Under the pieces are notes generated by a model. It was not told where the DNA came from, ran no database searches, and was given only the letters and a program-made list of their open reading frames with translations. From the NCBI GenBank assembly GCA_012932295.1, contig JAAONU010000009.1, forward strand, positions 8,597,535-8,661,534: a stretch of 64,000 bases of DNA. Direction: 5' to 3'. The position numbers were made by a program, and so were the translations under genes. This DNA comes from Cyclina sinensis (lineage: Eukaryota; Mollusca; Bivalvia; Venerida; Veneridae). Every line of letters starts with the position of its first letter. Position 1 is the first letter of the stretch. Shown here in pieces: positions 34,930 to 47,106 of this stretch.

Positions 34930-36140
34930 AGATGTGTGAAGATTGTTCTTTGTCACTGCACCCATGTGATAAGAATCATATCAATTTCTTCAATTGCTTT
35001 TCAGATATGCACTAGAAAAGCATAATTTCAACATAAAAGTAATGGAGATAATCCAAAAATCAAGTATTTTCAGAGTTGTGGCGTACAGATGTGACGGGAG
35101 ACACTATTGTCATTTGAGACTCTAATAAGAGCATCGCATGCGGTGCAAACGTTTGCATGTTAAGAGCAACGACTTAATAAAATTGATTTCAAGAGTGTTA
35201 TGGTGCTATTCAATAATTGCTGTAACCCACTTCACTTAAGATGGATAACTTTGTGATTGTAAATGTTCAAGATATTAGTATTTATACATATGTTTATTTT
35301 CCATGTGAAAAATGGGGCATAACTCAAGAAACAATGATTATTTAGAACGATTTCTTGTATCTTGCCCCCAGTAGCAAGTATGCCAAGAATGAATACAATA
35401 TTTTTAATAGTTTTCAAAATTTTCTATATCAATTACCAATTTCAACAAAAATTTCAAGTTGAAATGGGGCAGAACTCTAAAAACAGCTTTTAGTGTAATG
35501 CCCATTGTCTTACAACTGTTCCCTGTCATAATAAGCAAATATTTCAAGTTTCATATTGATACCTTTGATAGATTTGATATCATTCCACTTAATAACCAAT
35601 TTTGACAAATATTCTAGGTTAAAAAGGGGCCTAACTCCAAAAATATATTTCAGAATAATGTCCATTGTCTACAACTGCACTTTTTCATTATAAGCAAGCA
35701 TTCCAAGTTTTGTGGTGATACATTTAAGTGTTTCAGTAACGGGCTACATCAAAATTTTTGCACGACAACGAATTTAAGACGACATAGCGATCATTATAGT
35801 TCGAGTTTTTCTTCGAAACAGATGCGCTAAAAATAGGGGAAATACCATTGCGATCTCTATTAAACTGAAATACTTGACCATAGCTTATATCCATGTCAAG
35901 AGAACCACAGAAAACAAATATATTTGTGTAAGTAACATCTTCATAGAAAGATAACAAAATCATGTGAACAAATAATTAACATGTGAAAACAGTACAATAA
36001 AAACCTGTAATGTATGAAAACAATACTGCAAATATATATTCCCGCCTTAAATGCAATTATACTGAAAACACAGAAGTTACCAGAACCTAATTTCTTGACT
36101 CCATGACCATGTTCAAAACATTCAGTGCTGTTTTACTAGA
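34930..36140 (-). repeat. Dispersed repeat R1, copy B (inverted to copy A)
   Basis: Inverted relative to 19,040-20,790. It ends at about 36,140 with the same Tc1 junction words (CATGACCATGTTCAAAACAT) found at 18,998-19,030, so repeat and Tc1 edge travelled together. It also shares the GTTGAAATGGGGCAGAACTC segment with copy C in direct orientation. Confidence 0.75.
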
Positions 36141-37069
36141 TGTAATTTGTAATTTATCAATCTACTCAGATTTGTTCTTGATCTACATAATGACTATGTA
36201 GAACAACCTCTTGTGACAACTTTATAATTTGACACATACGTATCCTACCTTACATGAAGTAAACTTGCATAAAGAGTCCTATTCTGTCAGATACTTAAAA
36301 AAAAAACTTTTTAAAGGTATTAATTTCAGACTGGATCTTATCTTTTGTATAGGAAACGTGGCGTGAAATTAATTAAAGGAAAAAGATGGTTATGATGAAA
36401 CCCTAAACTTTTCCATTGAAATGTTTTAATCCTTACATTCTTTATGACCAAGATATTTGGAGATCTTTGGTTGTCAATAATCACCTGAAGGTATTTCAGG
36501 AAAAGCATTAAAATATATACATTATTATATACATTATATACAAGTTAACGGTTATCAAAAAGTAGGGATTGGAACGAATACTGAAATCAATATTCTAATA
36601 TTTGGTTTTCCATATTGGGAAAGATTCGAATTTTCGATTTTTGGACGTTCCATCAGTTATCCGAAATTCGGTATCCGAATATAGGTACTGTTTAAATGTT
36701 TTCGTTCAAACTAACGTGTTTCGGGAAATTGTTGTGTATAATCAAGAAATGCCTTGTTTAATGGAAGCCTCAAATACTTTTTTGATTGACATAAACACCA
36801 TATATTCCGCCCTTTAAAACGCGAATTATCGACATAAATATGGACAGTTGATAATGTAGCAATTAAGGATTGTTTTTTTCTGGTCAAGATTCGGGAAAAC
36901 TGGTAAATATATTGACATTGATAATCTAATCACAGGGGTTCCACTAGACTTTGAAACTCAAGGGTCAATGACCCTTGGTCCCAAATTTTGGAGGTTCATT
37001 TCAGGGATTCAGGAATCAGTGCTAAAATACAAGTGTATGATTGGCGGTCCCACGTTTTACCAGAACTGA

Positions 37070-37790
37070 CCATTACTACCGGAATCGACCTATATTTCAC
37101 ACAAAAGCAAAATTTATGAAAAATATATATCATTATTTATTAATAAATGATATAATAAGCGAATTAACAAAAGGAATCTGAAGTATCTTCGAGTGGAAAG
37201 ATCTTATACTAGACTGAAAATCGCGGACAATTTTTTGCATACGGATATACACCGGAATCGAGTGGATTTCATAAATAACATGATTTTAAGTAATACAAAT
37301 GATATTAATCTTTACTATACATCAGAATTAATAAATTTACCGAAGGAATATTAAGTATCTTCGAGTTGGAACCTTTTTATACGTGACTGAAAATCGGCAT
37401 TTTGCGGAAAAATTTTGTATACGGATATACACTGGAATAGAGCTGTATTTCATAAACATATTGAAGTCATAAAATACTTCATTCCTGTAAATCAGAAATT
37501 ATATATTAACCAAAATAATTTGAAGTTTCCAAGCGTGGTAAGTTTTTACAATGGAAAGAAAAGCGCGGCGATTTTCGAGATCAACCTGTATTTCATAAAT
37601 AACTGAATCTAAGTAATAAAAATTATATTATTCATTCATATACATCAGAAATAATGTATTTACTGAAAATATTTAAAGTTTCTTCGCGTGGCATTGTTTA
37701 TAACAAAGAAAATCGGCGATTTTTGACAAAAAATCACATACGGAGATACACCGGAATCGACACGTATTTTTATCAGTTTGATATACACTA
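37070..37790. repeat. Degenerate tandem repeat, unit about 140-180 bp
   Basis: Four to five diverged units marked by ACACCGGAATCGA (37,079; 37,248; 37,427 as a variant; 37,748), each followed by TATTTCATAAAT, CATCAGAA, AGTATCTTCGAGTGG and GAAAATCGGCGATTTT-like words. No coding potential seen. Confidence 0.75.
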
Positions 37791-40700
37791 ATTTGGAAGT
37801 TGTTTAATCTATTGTCTATTGTCATGTGTGAAGAATCCATTAGTGTTTACAGAGCAATCAAACTCTAATTAGGGGATTAACTGGGACAGAAGCATACAGT
37901 CTGAAACAAGCTTGAAGTTGTTATTAAACAAGAAAAGTATAACACGTGTTATATGTGAACGACATTTAAGTGATGTGGAAAATTGGGTGAAAAGGTAGCC
38001 AGCAAGCTATGATATACTGTAAATAAACAAATATTGGAGTGGAGGAAGTTTTTTTTTTGTTCTTTCTTGACTATGGATGTATTTTCATGGCCTTGTGTTG
38101 ATGTTAAAATTTGTATACAGGATATTTATTGAACCTTGAGATTGAACTGGCCAGGTTAGAACATGGGTTCTGCATATCATCTTGATGGGCTGAACATTTG
38201 ATCAGTTTCATGGAATTCATTCCAGGGGTGAAAAAGGTATGAAGCGGACATGAAACACATGGCTAATATCTTTAGACACCACTGAGCATTTGCTCAGGTG
38301 AGCTAAAAACACCATTCGGGCATATAATGCTCCGCCTAGCGGTGCTCTTTTTTACTTATTTTCTACTAAAATGAAATTTCTGTTCATTTAAAGAAAAATG
38401 CTTAGATTTTTTTCATATTTTGCATGTGTATGTATCTTATGAAAATACATGTTACTTGCAAAATTGGGCAGTACATGTCCAAATTTGTCAGAGCTTTGAC
38501 CTTTATAGACTAAATTTCTGATAACAACCAAAATGTCTTCACATTTATTGGGTTGTGTTTTGTAGCACGCTGTTCATTTAATAAATGTAACAATTATACT
38601 GCTTTTGGCACTCCACCTTCCTCTTTAATTTTTATCATCTGCTTATGATACATGGCTGGGGCAAATGTGTCCAGTGAATTGTTGTTTTTCATAGTTTTAT
38701 TTTTTAAATAAAGATAATGTTAATAAATATTGCTTTCTTGTGTTTGTGGTAAACTTATTGTCAGCTAAAGTTTTACCCCCTCCTTACAGTTGTATTCATA
38801 TCAGAGTCATTTTACCTTCCTAAAATTACTGGAAAGAACATGTACCAGACTGCAAATGTTACCAGTAAACTACCAACAGAACTTACAATACTGGTCAGTA
38901 TGCATAAATCATGGTTGGTAAAATAGTACTCTTGTACTCTAGAACATTATAGTTGGAGTACCTCAGGGTTTTAGAAAAATAAGTGGAATTGTCAATACTA
39001 AATTTGATAAATGTCAAGATCAGTGATGGCCAGTTTTGATTAGAGTGTTCAGTAATTATGTACAAAAAAAATTTCCAGTGAAGTTGGACTATAATTTATG
39101 GCAAGGCAGGTAGAAAAAAAGATTTTTATCATATTCAGCTTAATGAGACTAGCTCCAATGGACCTCCATTGCACAGAGATAAATTCTCTCGAATAAAGGT
39201 ATTGCATTACATGCATGTATCCATTACTTGAAAACATAAACCCAGCACTACGCGACAGGTTTTGCAGTACTTTCAGTGCTTTGATTTAATGTACATGTGT
39301 TTATCAGTTTAACGCCATCTTGGAAATACAGCGGGGTCAGTTCAACATTATCACAAGAAATCAATTAATATGCCGAATTATCACAACACATACGGTTTCG
39401 CATCTAAATAATACTTTCTACATACTTAAACATAAAATTTTATTAAAGAAGACCCATAGATCTTACATAATTTAACAACAAAACTCCACATAATCAACCA
39501 AATATAAGCAATTACGTTGAAATCTTCCCTTATTTTCATAATAATTGGTACCCACGTTCAACAACGCCAGACAATCGCTGGTACTTCACTATTGCTGTAA
39601 ATGTATATCTAAAGCCGGATACATTACTGAAAGAGATGTTCAAAAAGTATATCTGTCCTCTCACGTTAACTCGGACATTTTCCCATTATAAACTAATGTT
39701 TCTATTTACGTAAATTTCCAAAATTGATAGATTTCATAGATTTTAATACTATTAACATTATCTTGGCAACTACAGAATTTAAACATCTTTTTTTATGACA
39801 CAAACACAAAAAACATATTTTCCTAAAACAAACCCACATACACAGAACTTTTTTAGTAACCCTCATGTCTCTCTTGGGTCGGAATAGATGTACGTTGTAA
39901 AGGTCATCTAGTAATAGTTAATACTACTTATAATTTCTGATTCCGAGCGTTCTGATTGGTCTGGCAGACGAATAGGCGGGTTAACATTACTCGGAGAGTT
40001 ATTTTTCGCGGATGAATACTAAATTATAACTTGTTATTTTTATAGTTTGATTTGCCAAAATATTGAAATTATACCTCATGCTTTCAAAATCAACAGAATT
40101 CTGCAATATCAAAGAACTTTAATCGAAACTGTAATGAAAACTCATACAACCTGTAGAACTTTTTTCAACGCGGTTGTATGGATAAGAGGCGGCCATGTGA
40201 TTGTAACTAAAAAATCTGGTGTGTAGCTTTAAAAGTTTCGCTTCTAAAAATCAAAGGATTGAAGGTCCTGAGAACCGACAAATGAGAAGTTATTGCAATT
40301 GGTGATTACAGTCATAAAGTACGATTGTTCAGAGTCTTGGAACATTTATACAAGGTGGCAATGATGGCCCTATATCGATCACCCAAGTTTTTTTCTAAAA
40401 CTTAATGAAGGTGATCAGAGTGAAAAACTAAACTTCTGAAGACGCACAAAGCATCAACAAACTCTTAAACCTGTTTTTTTTCAGTTTGAAGAAAATATTG
40501 AACATGGACATTGCCACATGCCTGTGATTATTTCTAAATTCCCACTGACATATTGAAGTGTAATTCAACGGAAATGGGTTTTTTTGTGTTTCATCTCTTG
40601 CCTCCCCTCAATATTTTTGAAAATGTAAAAAAACTGAAAGTCCTGATATAAACCTATAGGCAAATTGCCTTCCCAAGATGCAACTACATAAAAACAGATG

Positions 40701-42212
40701 CACTTCCTAAAGTCTTCTGCTTGCATAATTGTGTCCAAGTTACCCTCAAGTGCACTGCACCATCATTAGAATCTGGTGAGGTGTTGTCAATTTTAAATTA
40801 AAATTGTACATTCCAGTTCATATCTTCATTCATCGTTTGTTACCCCTGGTACATATTCCGCACAACTACATTATGTACCGTGGGACAATTGACTGCAGAT
40901 TATTCGTTTTCATGAAATTTGATTAGCAAAGAGAAGTTACTCTTCGTCCAATGAGATTCTGCATTACAAATAGATACTCTTCAATGTGGAGAGTAGGCAT
41001 AACGACATGTTATTTAAAACAGACGTGATTAAACTTAGCCACGAAAGGCAAATTGTAACGAGTAATTTCATTAACTAAGATTGCGCAATGGAAATTTTTC
41101 AGAAACCAATGAAAGTAGGTAATGAATTTTTCGTGAGTACGAAATTTTACCAACCGATTGTCCCACGGTTGATGAAAAAAGATTGAAACTGAATGGATCG
41201 AACGATGGTTTCCGACGATGATCTTCATTGTCCCTTAATGATAAAATATAACACTATTTATAACTAATCACAGAATTGTTTGTATACTTGTACCTTGCTC
41301 GGTCTTATTTGCTCATAAAAACAAAAGATTTTAAGGTCTTACTTCTTTTGAACTTTAATGGTATTATTCACTATCTGAGTGAATTTGTCCATTCGCAAAA
41401 TCCTTCCAGAAATATGAAAGAAACAGTACAATGACATTTTCAGTCAACACACTTAGAGAAATGCATGCATAAAAACCATATTTACCTGTTAGGCAGGTGA
41501 CCAGAATTCAACGTCGTATAAAAAACAAACTAACAGACAAAAACAAAGTAGCAAAACTCTGTAACAGCTGCTAATGGACAAACAGATTAAGATAGCTGTT
41601 GAAGCCAAACTCCTTATAGACGCATGAATGGACACCAACAAAACACCTATCAACGACCTGAATTTTTTACCTTTTCTAAAACAAGCAGTTCTATTGATTC
41701 AAACATTTAAAATAATATTTACGTACTTAAAAGGTTCATTGATCAGTTAGCAATATAGAAATTACCTAATTCAAAACATTTCTAACTACGTGGTTTCAGA
41801 GAAATTTTAGATTTTACTTTTTTTATTTTCTCTCTTATGTTCACTGTACATAGCGCAGTGATTCAGAGTCATTGCTTTTTTTAGAAAATTTAGCGATTCA
41901 GTTTGATTACAAAGCAATAAGCGTTATAATTTAATATCTGGTCATACTTGCGTATAGTATAGTACAGTATAGTATACTTTATCTATCTGTTTAAGACTTT
42001 TGATTTCTGGAGCGGACTAAAAAACGTAGCCAAGTTTGCAAAAACGAGATTACACAGTATAAAAAAACAATCACTTTAATGTGGATGCAAAGACAATCGA
42101 TTCCTTAATTTAGTTGTTTTGTATTTTTGTTTTGTTTTGTTTATTATTTATTTTATTGTTTTTTTTTTGTTTTTTTTTGTAAACCAACAGTATTATTTTC
42201 TGATATTTTCAG

Positions 42213-42947
42213 GAGTGTGATAGACACGTACCAAATGTTTTGATCCAGTATGGCCCAGGGCGCACAGCATCAACGCTACAGTTTCAAATACTGTGTTTAA
42301 TGATGATAATGTTGCATGAAGATGAAGCCAGCTCTATTGGCTGTTATTTTCACAGAAAACCTTCGCACAAATACTCTGTCATCAAAACACATGATAGGAA
42401 GTTTTTGTTACAGTCACTACCTAGAGATGCATGGATTTTCATGACTTCTAGATCACAACTACCTTCTGAACTTAAACGAAAAGAGGAAACACAAAACAGA
42501 ACCTTAAAATATATTGTCGATATTGGTATGGTTGCAAGGAAGGGACACTTCATTGCCTATGACTACCAGTCAATTTTCGGAATCTCAGACAAACAAATGT
42601 CGGATGTCGTTTCATATTTGCGCTTTTGGGACATTCTGAGACGGTGTTGTGGAAAGCAAATGTCCAGCGATTGGAGGAACAGATTATCACCAATACCAAA
42701 CTATTCGAGGCATTACGATTCACGTGATACACTATACCCTGCTTGTGAAATGTATAACATTAGTGAAGTGGAAACACTGTTCATCAATACCTACATATAT
42801 AAACGTTACACACCGATAAATTCGTTAAGGGACACCATTGGCAAACCTTCGACCGTCGACGGTAAACTAAATGGACATTATTGTGAGCGTTGTAACAAAA
42901 ACATAACCGCCCATCATCTTCATGGACTGAACAATAAATGTGCTTAA
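42213..42947 (+). CDS. Sulfotransferase-like protein, exon 2 (catalytic domain, copy 2)
   Basis: The acceptor TATTTTCAG ends at 42,212 after a long T-rich tract, then 244 codons run to a stop. Expected role: transfer of sulfate from PAPS to a glycan or other acceptor in the Golgi lumen, inferred from the GPGRTASTLQF loop and KTHD motif plus the signal anchor in the upstream exon. The specific substrate is unknown. The C-terminus carries HYCERCNKN with downstream His and Cys, not a usual sulfotransferase feature. It differs from copy 1 at 10 amino acids. Poly(A) signal at 43,079-43,084. An alternative is a P-loop protein of another kind, since the domain as a whole is diverged. Confidence 0.7.
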   Translation, partial: ECDRHVPNVLIQYGPGRTASTLQFQILCLMMIMLHEDEASSIGCYFHRKPSHKYSVIKTHDRKFLLQSLPRDAWIFMTSRSQLPSELKRKEETQNRTLKYIVDIGMVARKGHFIAYDYQSIFGISDKQMSDVVSYLRFWDILRRCCGKQMSSDWRNRLSPIPNYSRHYDSRDTLYPACEMYNISEVETLFINTYIYKRYTPINSLRDTIGKPSTVDGKLNGHYCERCNKNITAHHLHGLNNKCA

Positions 42948-43078
42948 ACTTCTAAAATGTCTTGTAAAAACTGTTATATTTGCCCATGGTTCCTATATTT
43001 ATTATTTATTCGTGCAGTTTTATCATTTCTAGTTTCAAATTGTATATGTGTCGGGTTTTTTTCCATATAAAACATATA

Positions 43079-43084
43079 AAATAA
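43079..43084 (+). terminator. Poly(A) signal AATAAA
   Basis: 132 bases after the sulfotransferase-like stop; conserved with 3,423-3,428. Confidence 0.45.
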
Positions 43085-43764
43085 AATCTGTAAACTATTG
43101 AAATAAAGTGAATTGAAAATTTGCAAATATTAACATATTTCCTTCAAATGCAAAATAAATGCAAACAAGCGCCAAGTTAGACATAACACCCCCAACATCA
43201 GCACCCCGTCCCTCTCGCTTAAGGTATGTTGCCAATGGAAATGCAGTGCAGGGAAGCTGTTGGGTATAAGAGTGAATGATAGACGTAAAAGGTAGAAGGA
43301 GATCAATTTCAGAGAGGTGCAGAGAGAAAGTTCTTCGTAGAAGGTACCACGCGTGGAAGGATAGCTTGTTGTAAATGAAAAGGAATATCTGAGGTATTAA
43401 CGAAATCTTTGTTACAAATTACGATCGAGTAACCTTCCGGACAAGCATTTATGAGATTAAACAAAGGAAGATAATAAAATATGGAGCAAGCACAGATATG
43501 GTTTCTGCAGAAGGCGCAACCAATTAATGTACACTGTCATTGTGAAGTATCAACTAAAGATTTTCGTTAATTTTGGGATATTATACTGCTATATTATAAA
43601 TGGACGTAATTCAAGAACGAATGATGACAGAGTTATGCTTCTTATGCGTCCTTTGCATTGTATGCAATATAAATTAATTCTCTTTATAACTGTTGGAATT
43701 ATGCTCTTGTCAAGCAAAGAATATTATATATACATGAAATGATAATTTAAGAATGGGGCACTGT

Positions 43765-44540
43765 ATGTTTATCGTACCTATCATTAGGTCTACACTTAGA
43801 CTGGTATTTTAACTGTGCTAATGTCGTACCTATCATTAGGTCTACACTTAGACTGGTATTTTAACTCTGCTTAAGTCGTAATTATCATTAGGTTTACACT
43901 TAGACTGGTATTTTAACTCTGCTTAAGTCGTACTAAGCGTTAGGTCTACACTTAGACTGGTATTTTAACTCTGCTTAAGTCGTACCTATCATTAGGTCTA
44001 CACTTTAAAGTGCTTAAGTCGTATCTATCATTAGGTCTGCACATAAACTGGTATTTTAACTCTGCTAAAGTCGTACTTATCATTAGGTCTACACTTAAAA
44101 GTGTTTAAGTCGTACCTATCGTTAGGTGTACACTTAGACTGGTATTTTAACTCTGCTTAAGTCGTAATTATCATTAGGTTTACACTTAGACTGGTATTTT
44201 AATTTTGCTTAAGTCATACCTATCATTAGGTCTACACTTAGACTGGTATTTTAACTTTGCTTAAGTCGTACCTATCATTAGGTCTACACTTAGACTGGTA
44301 TTTTAACTCTGCTTTAGTGGTACTTATCATTAGGTCTACACTTTAAAGTGCTTAAGTCGTATCTATCATTAGGTCTAACCATAAACTGGTATTTTAACTC
44401 TGCTAAAGTCGTACTTATCATTAGGTCTACACTTAAAAGTGTTTAAGTCGTACCTATCGTTAGGTGTACACTTAGACTGGTATTTTATCTCTGCTTAAGT
44501 CGTAATTATCATTAGGTCTGCACTTAGACTGGTATTTTAA
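43765..44540. repeat. 52-bp satellite array (short copy)
   Basis: About 15 monomers of the family seen at 6,860-9,141, here mostly CTATCATTAGGTCTACACTT plus AGACTGGTATTTTAACTC. Several shortened monomers (CACTTTAAAGTGCTTAAG) recur at regular distance, giving a different higher-order repeat from the long array. It begins just after the point where the two duplication copies stop matching (43,757). Confidence 0.9.
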
Positions 44541-44559
44541 CTGATCACTTAGTAATGTC

Positions 44560-45060
44560 CCTTGTGGTTTAGATGTGCCTTGTCCCCAGTAGCAAGTATG
44601 CTGTCCCAAGTAGCAAGTATGCCGCGGATGTGTACAATATTTTGACAGTTTTCAAAATTTTCTATATCAATTACCAATTTCAACAAAAATTTCAAGTTGA
44701 AATGGGGCAGAACTCTAAAAACAGCTTTCAGTGTAATGCCCATTGTCTTACAACTGTTCCCTGTCATAATAAGCAAATATTTCAAGTTTCATATTGATAC
44801 CTTTTATAGATTTGATATAATTTTGACAGTTTTCACAATTTTCTATATCAATTAACAATTTCAACAAAAAATTAAAGTTGGAATGAGGCAGAACTCTAAA
44901 AAGAATGTAGGTAAACTGTTCATAAAAAAGTACAAAATTATGTGAGCAAATAATTAAGGTGTAAAAGCAGTAGATAAATAACCTGAAATGTATAAAATAA
45001 TTCTGCAAATATATATTGCAGCCTCAAATGCAATTATACTGACAGCATTTACGGCAAATG
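44560..45060 (+). repeat. Dispersed repeat R1, copy C (partial)
   Basis: Direct match to 35,360-35,570 and 36,010-36,050 (CCAGTAGCAAGTATG, TTCAAGTTGAAATGGGGCAG). The CCCAAGTAGCAAGTATG segment is locally duplicated at 44,583-44,620. Confidence 0.7.
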
Positions 45061-45219
45061 GCGCAATCCTTTGCGCCATAGATTACAACACTCTTGATTG
45101 TATCACAATTTGTGTTAAATGTTGTTCGTTAACAAAATATGTTGCCTTTACTCAAACAAAGGACTGTTATGTAACATTTGTGTTTATGACAATTTTATTT
45201 TCTTCTTAATTTGTATTTT

Positions 45220-47106
45220 TGTGATCAAGAGGTGTGGAGCGGAGTGGTTCTAATTAGAAATCCATACAAATTAACAAATTACCTCAAATGTATTCTATTT
45301 CGCGTATTTCTAAACAACAATTAGTAAATGGGGATCAATAATAAGGCACTTAAGTTAGTTTATGTTCTTCTAATTGAGCACTATATAAACAATGGCAAAC
45401 GTTTGTATTGTGGATTCATTGACATGCGTAAATGTTTTGATTCTATTTATAGAAATGCTTTGTGGTTTAAGTTGTACAAACTAGGGATAAATGGTAAAAT
45501 GTTAAAAATTGTTCGGTCAATGTACGACCAAGTACGATGCCAAGTAAAACATTGTGAACAATATTCAGACTTCATGAATATTGCGATTGGTTTAAAGCAA
45601 GGTGAAATATGTTCACCGCTACTATACTCACTTTTTATTGAAGATGTTGAATTATTTTTACAATGTAATACGGAAAGTGTATTGTCTTTAAAAGATTTGA
45701 CACTCATATTATTATTATATGCCGATGATATGGCCCTATTAGCGGAAACGCCAGAAGAATTACAAAATCATTTCAACGCTTTGAAATTATACTGTGACAA
45801 ATGGGGTTTACAAGTAAATGTAGATAAAACCAAAATTATGGTTTTTCGCAAACGGGGTAATCTAAGAAATAATGAGGGCTGGTACTATAATGGAAAAGAG
45901 ATTGAAATAGTTAACGATTTTAATTACTTAGGCATTGTTTTTAGTTGTTTTGGAATGTTCAGTAGCAACCAACAAATGTTGTCAGGAAAAGCTTTAAAAG
46001 CTATGCATGTACTGTTTAATAATATAAAAATGTTAGACTTCTCACTGAAAACATATTGCCAGTTGTTTGATTCTTTTGTTGGGTCTATATTAAGCTATTC
46101 TTGCGAGATATGGGGTAACTCTAAATCAAAAGAATTAGAAAGAATTCATTTGAAATTTGGTAAGAAAATTTTAAATGTTAAACTGTCTACAAGTAATGCC
46201 ACAGTGTATGGAGAGTTGGGACGTTACCCATTGTACATCAATAGACTTGTAAGGATATTGAAATATTGGTTCAAAATTTTGTCAACTGACAATTGTATTT
46301 TGAAAACTGTGTATTCATGTCTACATGATGACTGCGCTGACAATAAGAAAAATTGGTTATCCAATGTGAAAGATATGCTATACAGACATGGTTATGGGTA
46401 TGTTTGGGAGAACCCCTACTGTGTAAACCAAACAAGTTTTATAATTATATTTAAACAAAAGTTAATTGATTGTTTTCAACAAGAACTTTTTGAAAGTATC
46501 AATAATAATCGGACACTTACGGTATACAGAGCCATTAAGAACACGTTTGGGTATGAGCCATACTTAGATATAATTAGAAACAATAAACATAGACAGTTGT
46601 TAACCAGGCTTCGTGTGTCGGCACATAGACTTAGAATAGAAAGTGCAAGGTATGGTCGAAATAGACTAGAGAGACATGAACGTATTTGTGAAATATATGC
46701 AGATGGAAACGTAGAGGACGAATATCACTTCATCCTGATTTGTAATAAATATAAAGACTTAAGAAATATGTTATTACCAAAGTACTATACAAGGAGACCT
46801 AGTATGTTTAAATTTGTAGAAATGTTGACATGTAATAGGAGAAAAACTTTATGTAATTTATGTAGATATATTGAACAGGCCTTAGTAATTAGACAAAACT
46901 GTATTAGAAATGTCAATTCTCAATAGATGTTAATGTCAAACAATAGATGCATCTTGCTTGATAAATAGTCGTTTAAATATCATCCTCGGGACGAATATAT
47001 ACTGAATTTTGACCTTGTATGTATATGAGTAATTGATTTTATGGACGAGGAACTGTAAATGTTTAAGTTCTAAATAAAATGATTGTTCTGTTCTGTTCTG
47101 TTCTAC
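45220..47106 (+). mobile_element. 5'-truncated non-LTR (LINE) retrotransposon
   Basis: Keeps most of the reverse transcriptase ORF, a 180-bp 3' UTR, and a tail of TTCTG pentamers (47,083-47,103) instead of poly(A). The endonuclease and the first RT blocks are missing, as expected of incomplete target-primed reverse transcription. The exact 5' boundary between R1 copy C and the ORF is uncertain. It is absent from duplication copy 1. Confidence 0.85.
45328..46926 (+). CDS. LINE reverse transcriptase fragment, open 532 codons
   Basis: RT block A (CGFIDMRKCFDSI, Asp present), block B (GLKQGEICSPLLYSLFIEDV), block C (LLYADDMALLAE with YADD intact) and the thumb (NVDKTKIMVFRKRG) are in order in residues 25-180. 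The rest is the LINE C-terminal region, including a conserved EYHFILICNKYKDLR element (about residues 472-486). No stop or frameshift. The first ATG is internal to the original ORF, so a natural protein would have been longer. The catalytic residues are intact, yet without endonuclease the copy is probably immobile. The clade was not assigned. Confidence 0.85.
   Translation: MGINNKALKLVYVLLIEHYINNGKRLYCGFIDMRKCFDSIYRNALWFKLYKLGINGKMLKIVRSMYDQVRCQVKHCEQYSDFMNIAIGLKQGEICSPLLYSLFIEDVELFLQCNTESVLSLKDLTLILLLYADDMALLAETPEELQNHFNALKLYCDKWGLQVNVDKTKIMVFRKRGNLRNNEGWYYNGKEIEIVNDFNYLGIVFSCFGMFSSNQQMLSGKALKAMHVLFNNIKMLDFSLKTYCQLFDSFVGSILSYSCEIWGNSKSKELERIHLKFGKKILNVKLSTSNATVYGELGRYPLYINRLVRILKYWFKILSTDNCILKTVYSCLHDDCADNKKNWLSNVKDMLYRHGYGYVWENPYCVNQTSFIIIFKQKLIDCFQQELFESINNNRTLTVYRAIKNTFGYEPYLDIIRNNKHRQLLTRLRVSAHRLRIESARYGRNRLERHERICEIYADGNVEDEYHFILICNKYKDLRNMLLPKYYTRRPSMFKFVEMLTCNRRKTLCNLCRYIEQALVIRQNCIRNVNSQ

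Larger units (their letters stand above)
34423..42212 (+). other. Long intron of sulfotransferase-like gene with repeats
   Basis: Holds R1 copy B (34,930-36,140), a degenerate tandem repeat (37,070-37,790), a mollusc-type repeat end TCAGGTGAGCTAAAAA near 38,296, and the left part of duplication copy 2 from 40,232. Stretches 36,150-37,060, 38,350-40,230 and 41,134-41,950 show nothing recognisable. Confidence 0.5.

Noticed and set aside
36602..37606. Small plus-strand ORFs
   Set aside because: Short, AT-rich and partly inside a degenerate tandem repeat; no domain.
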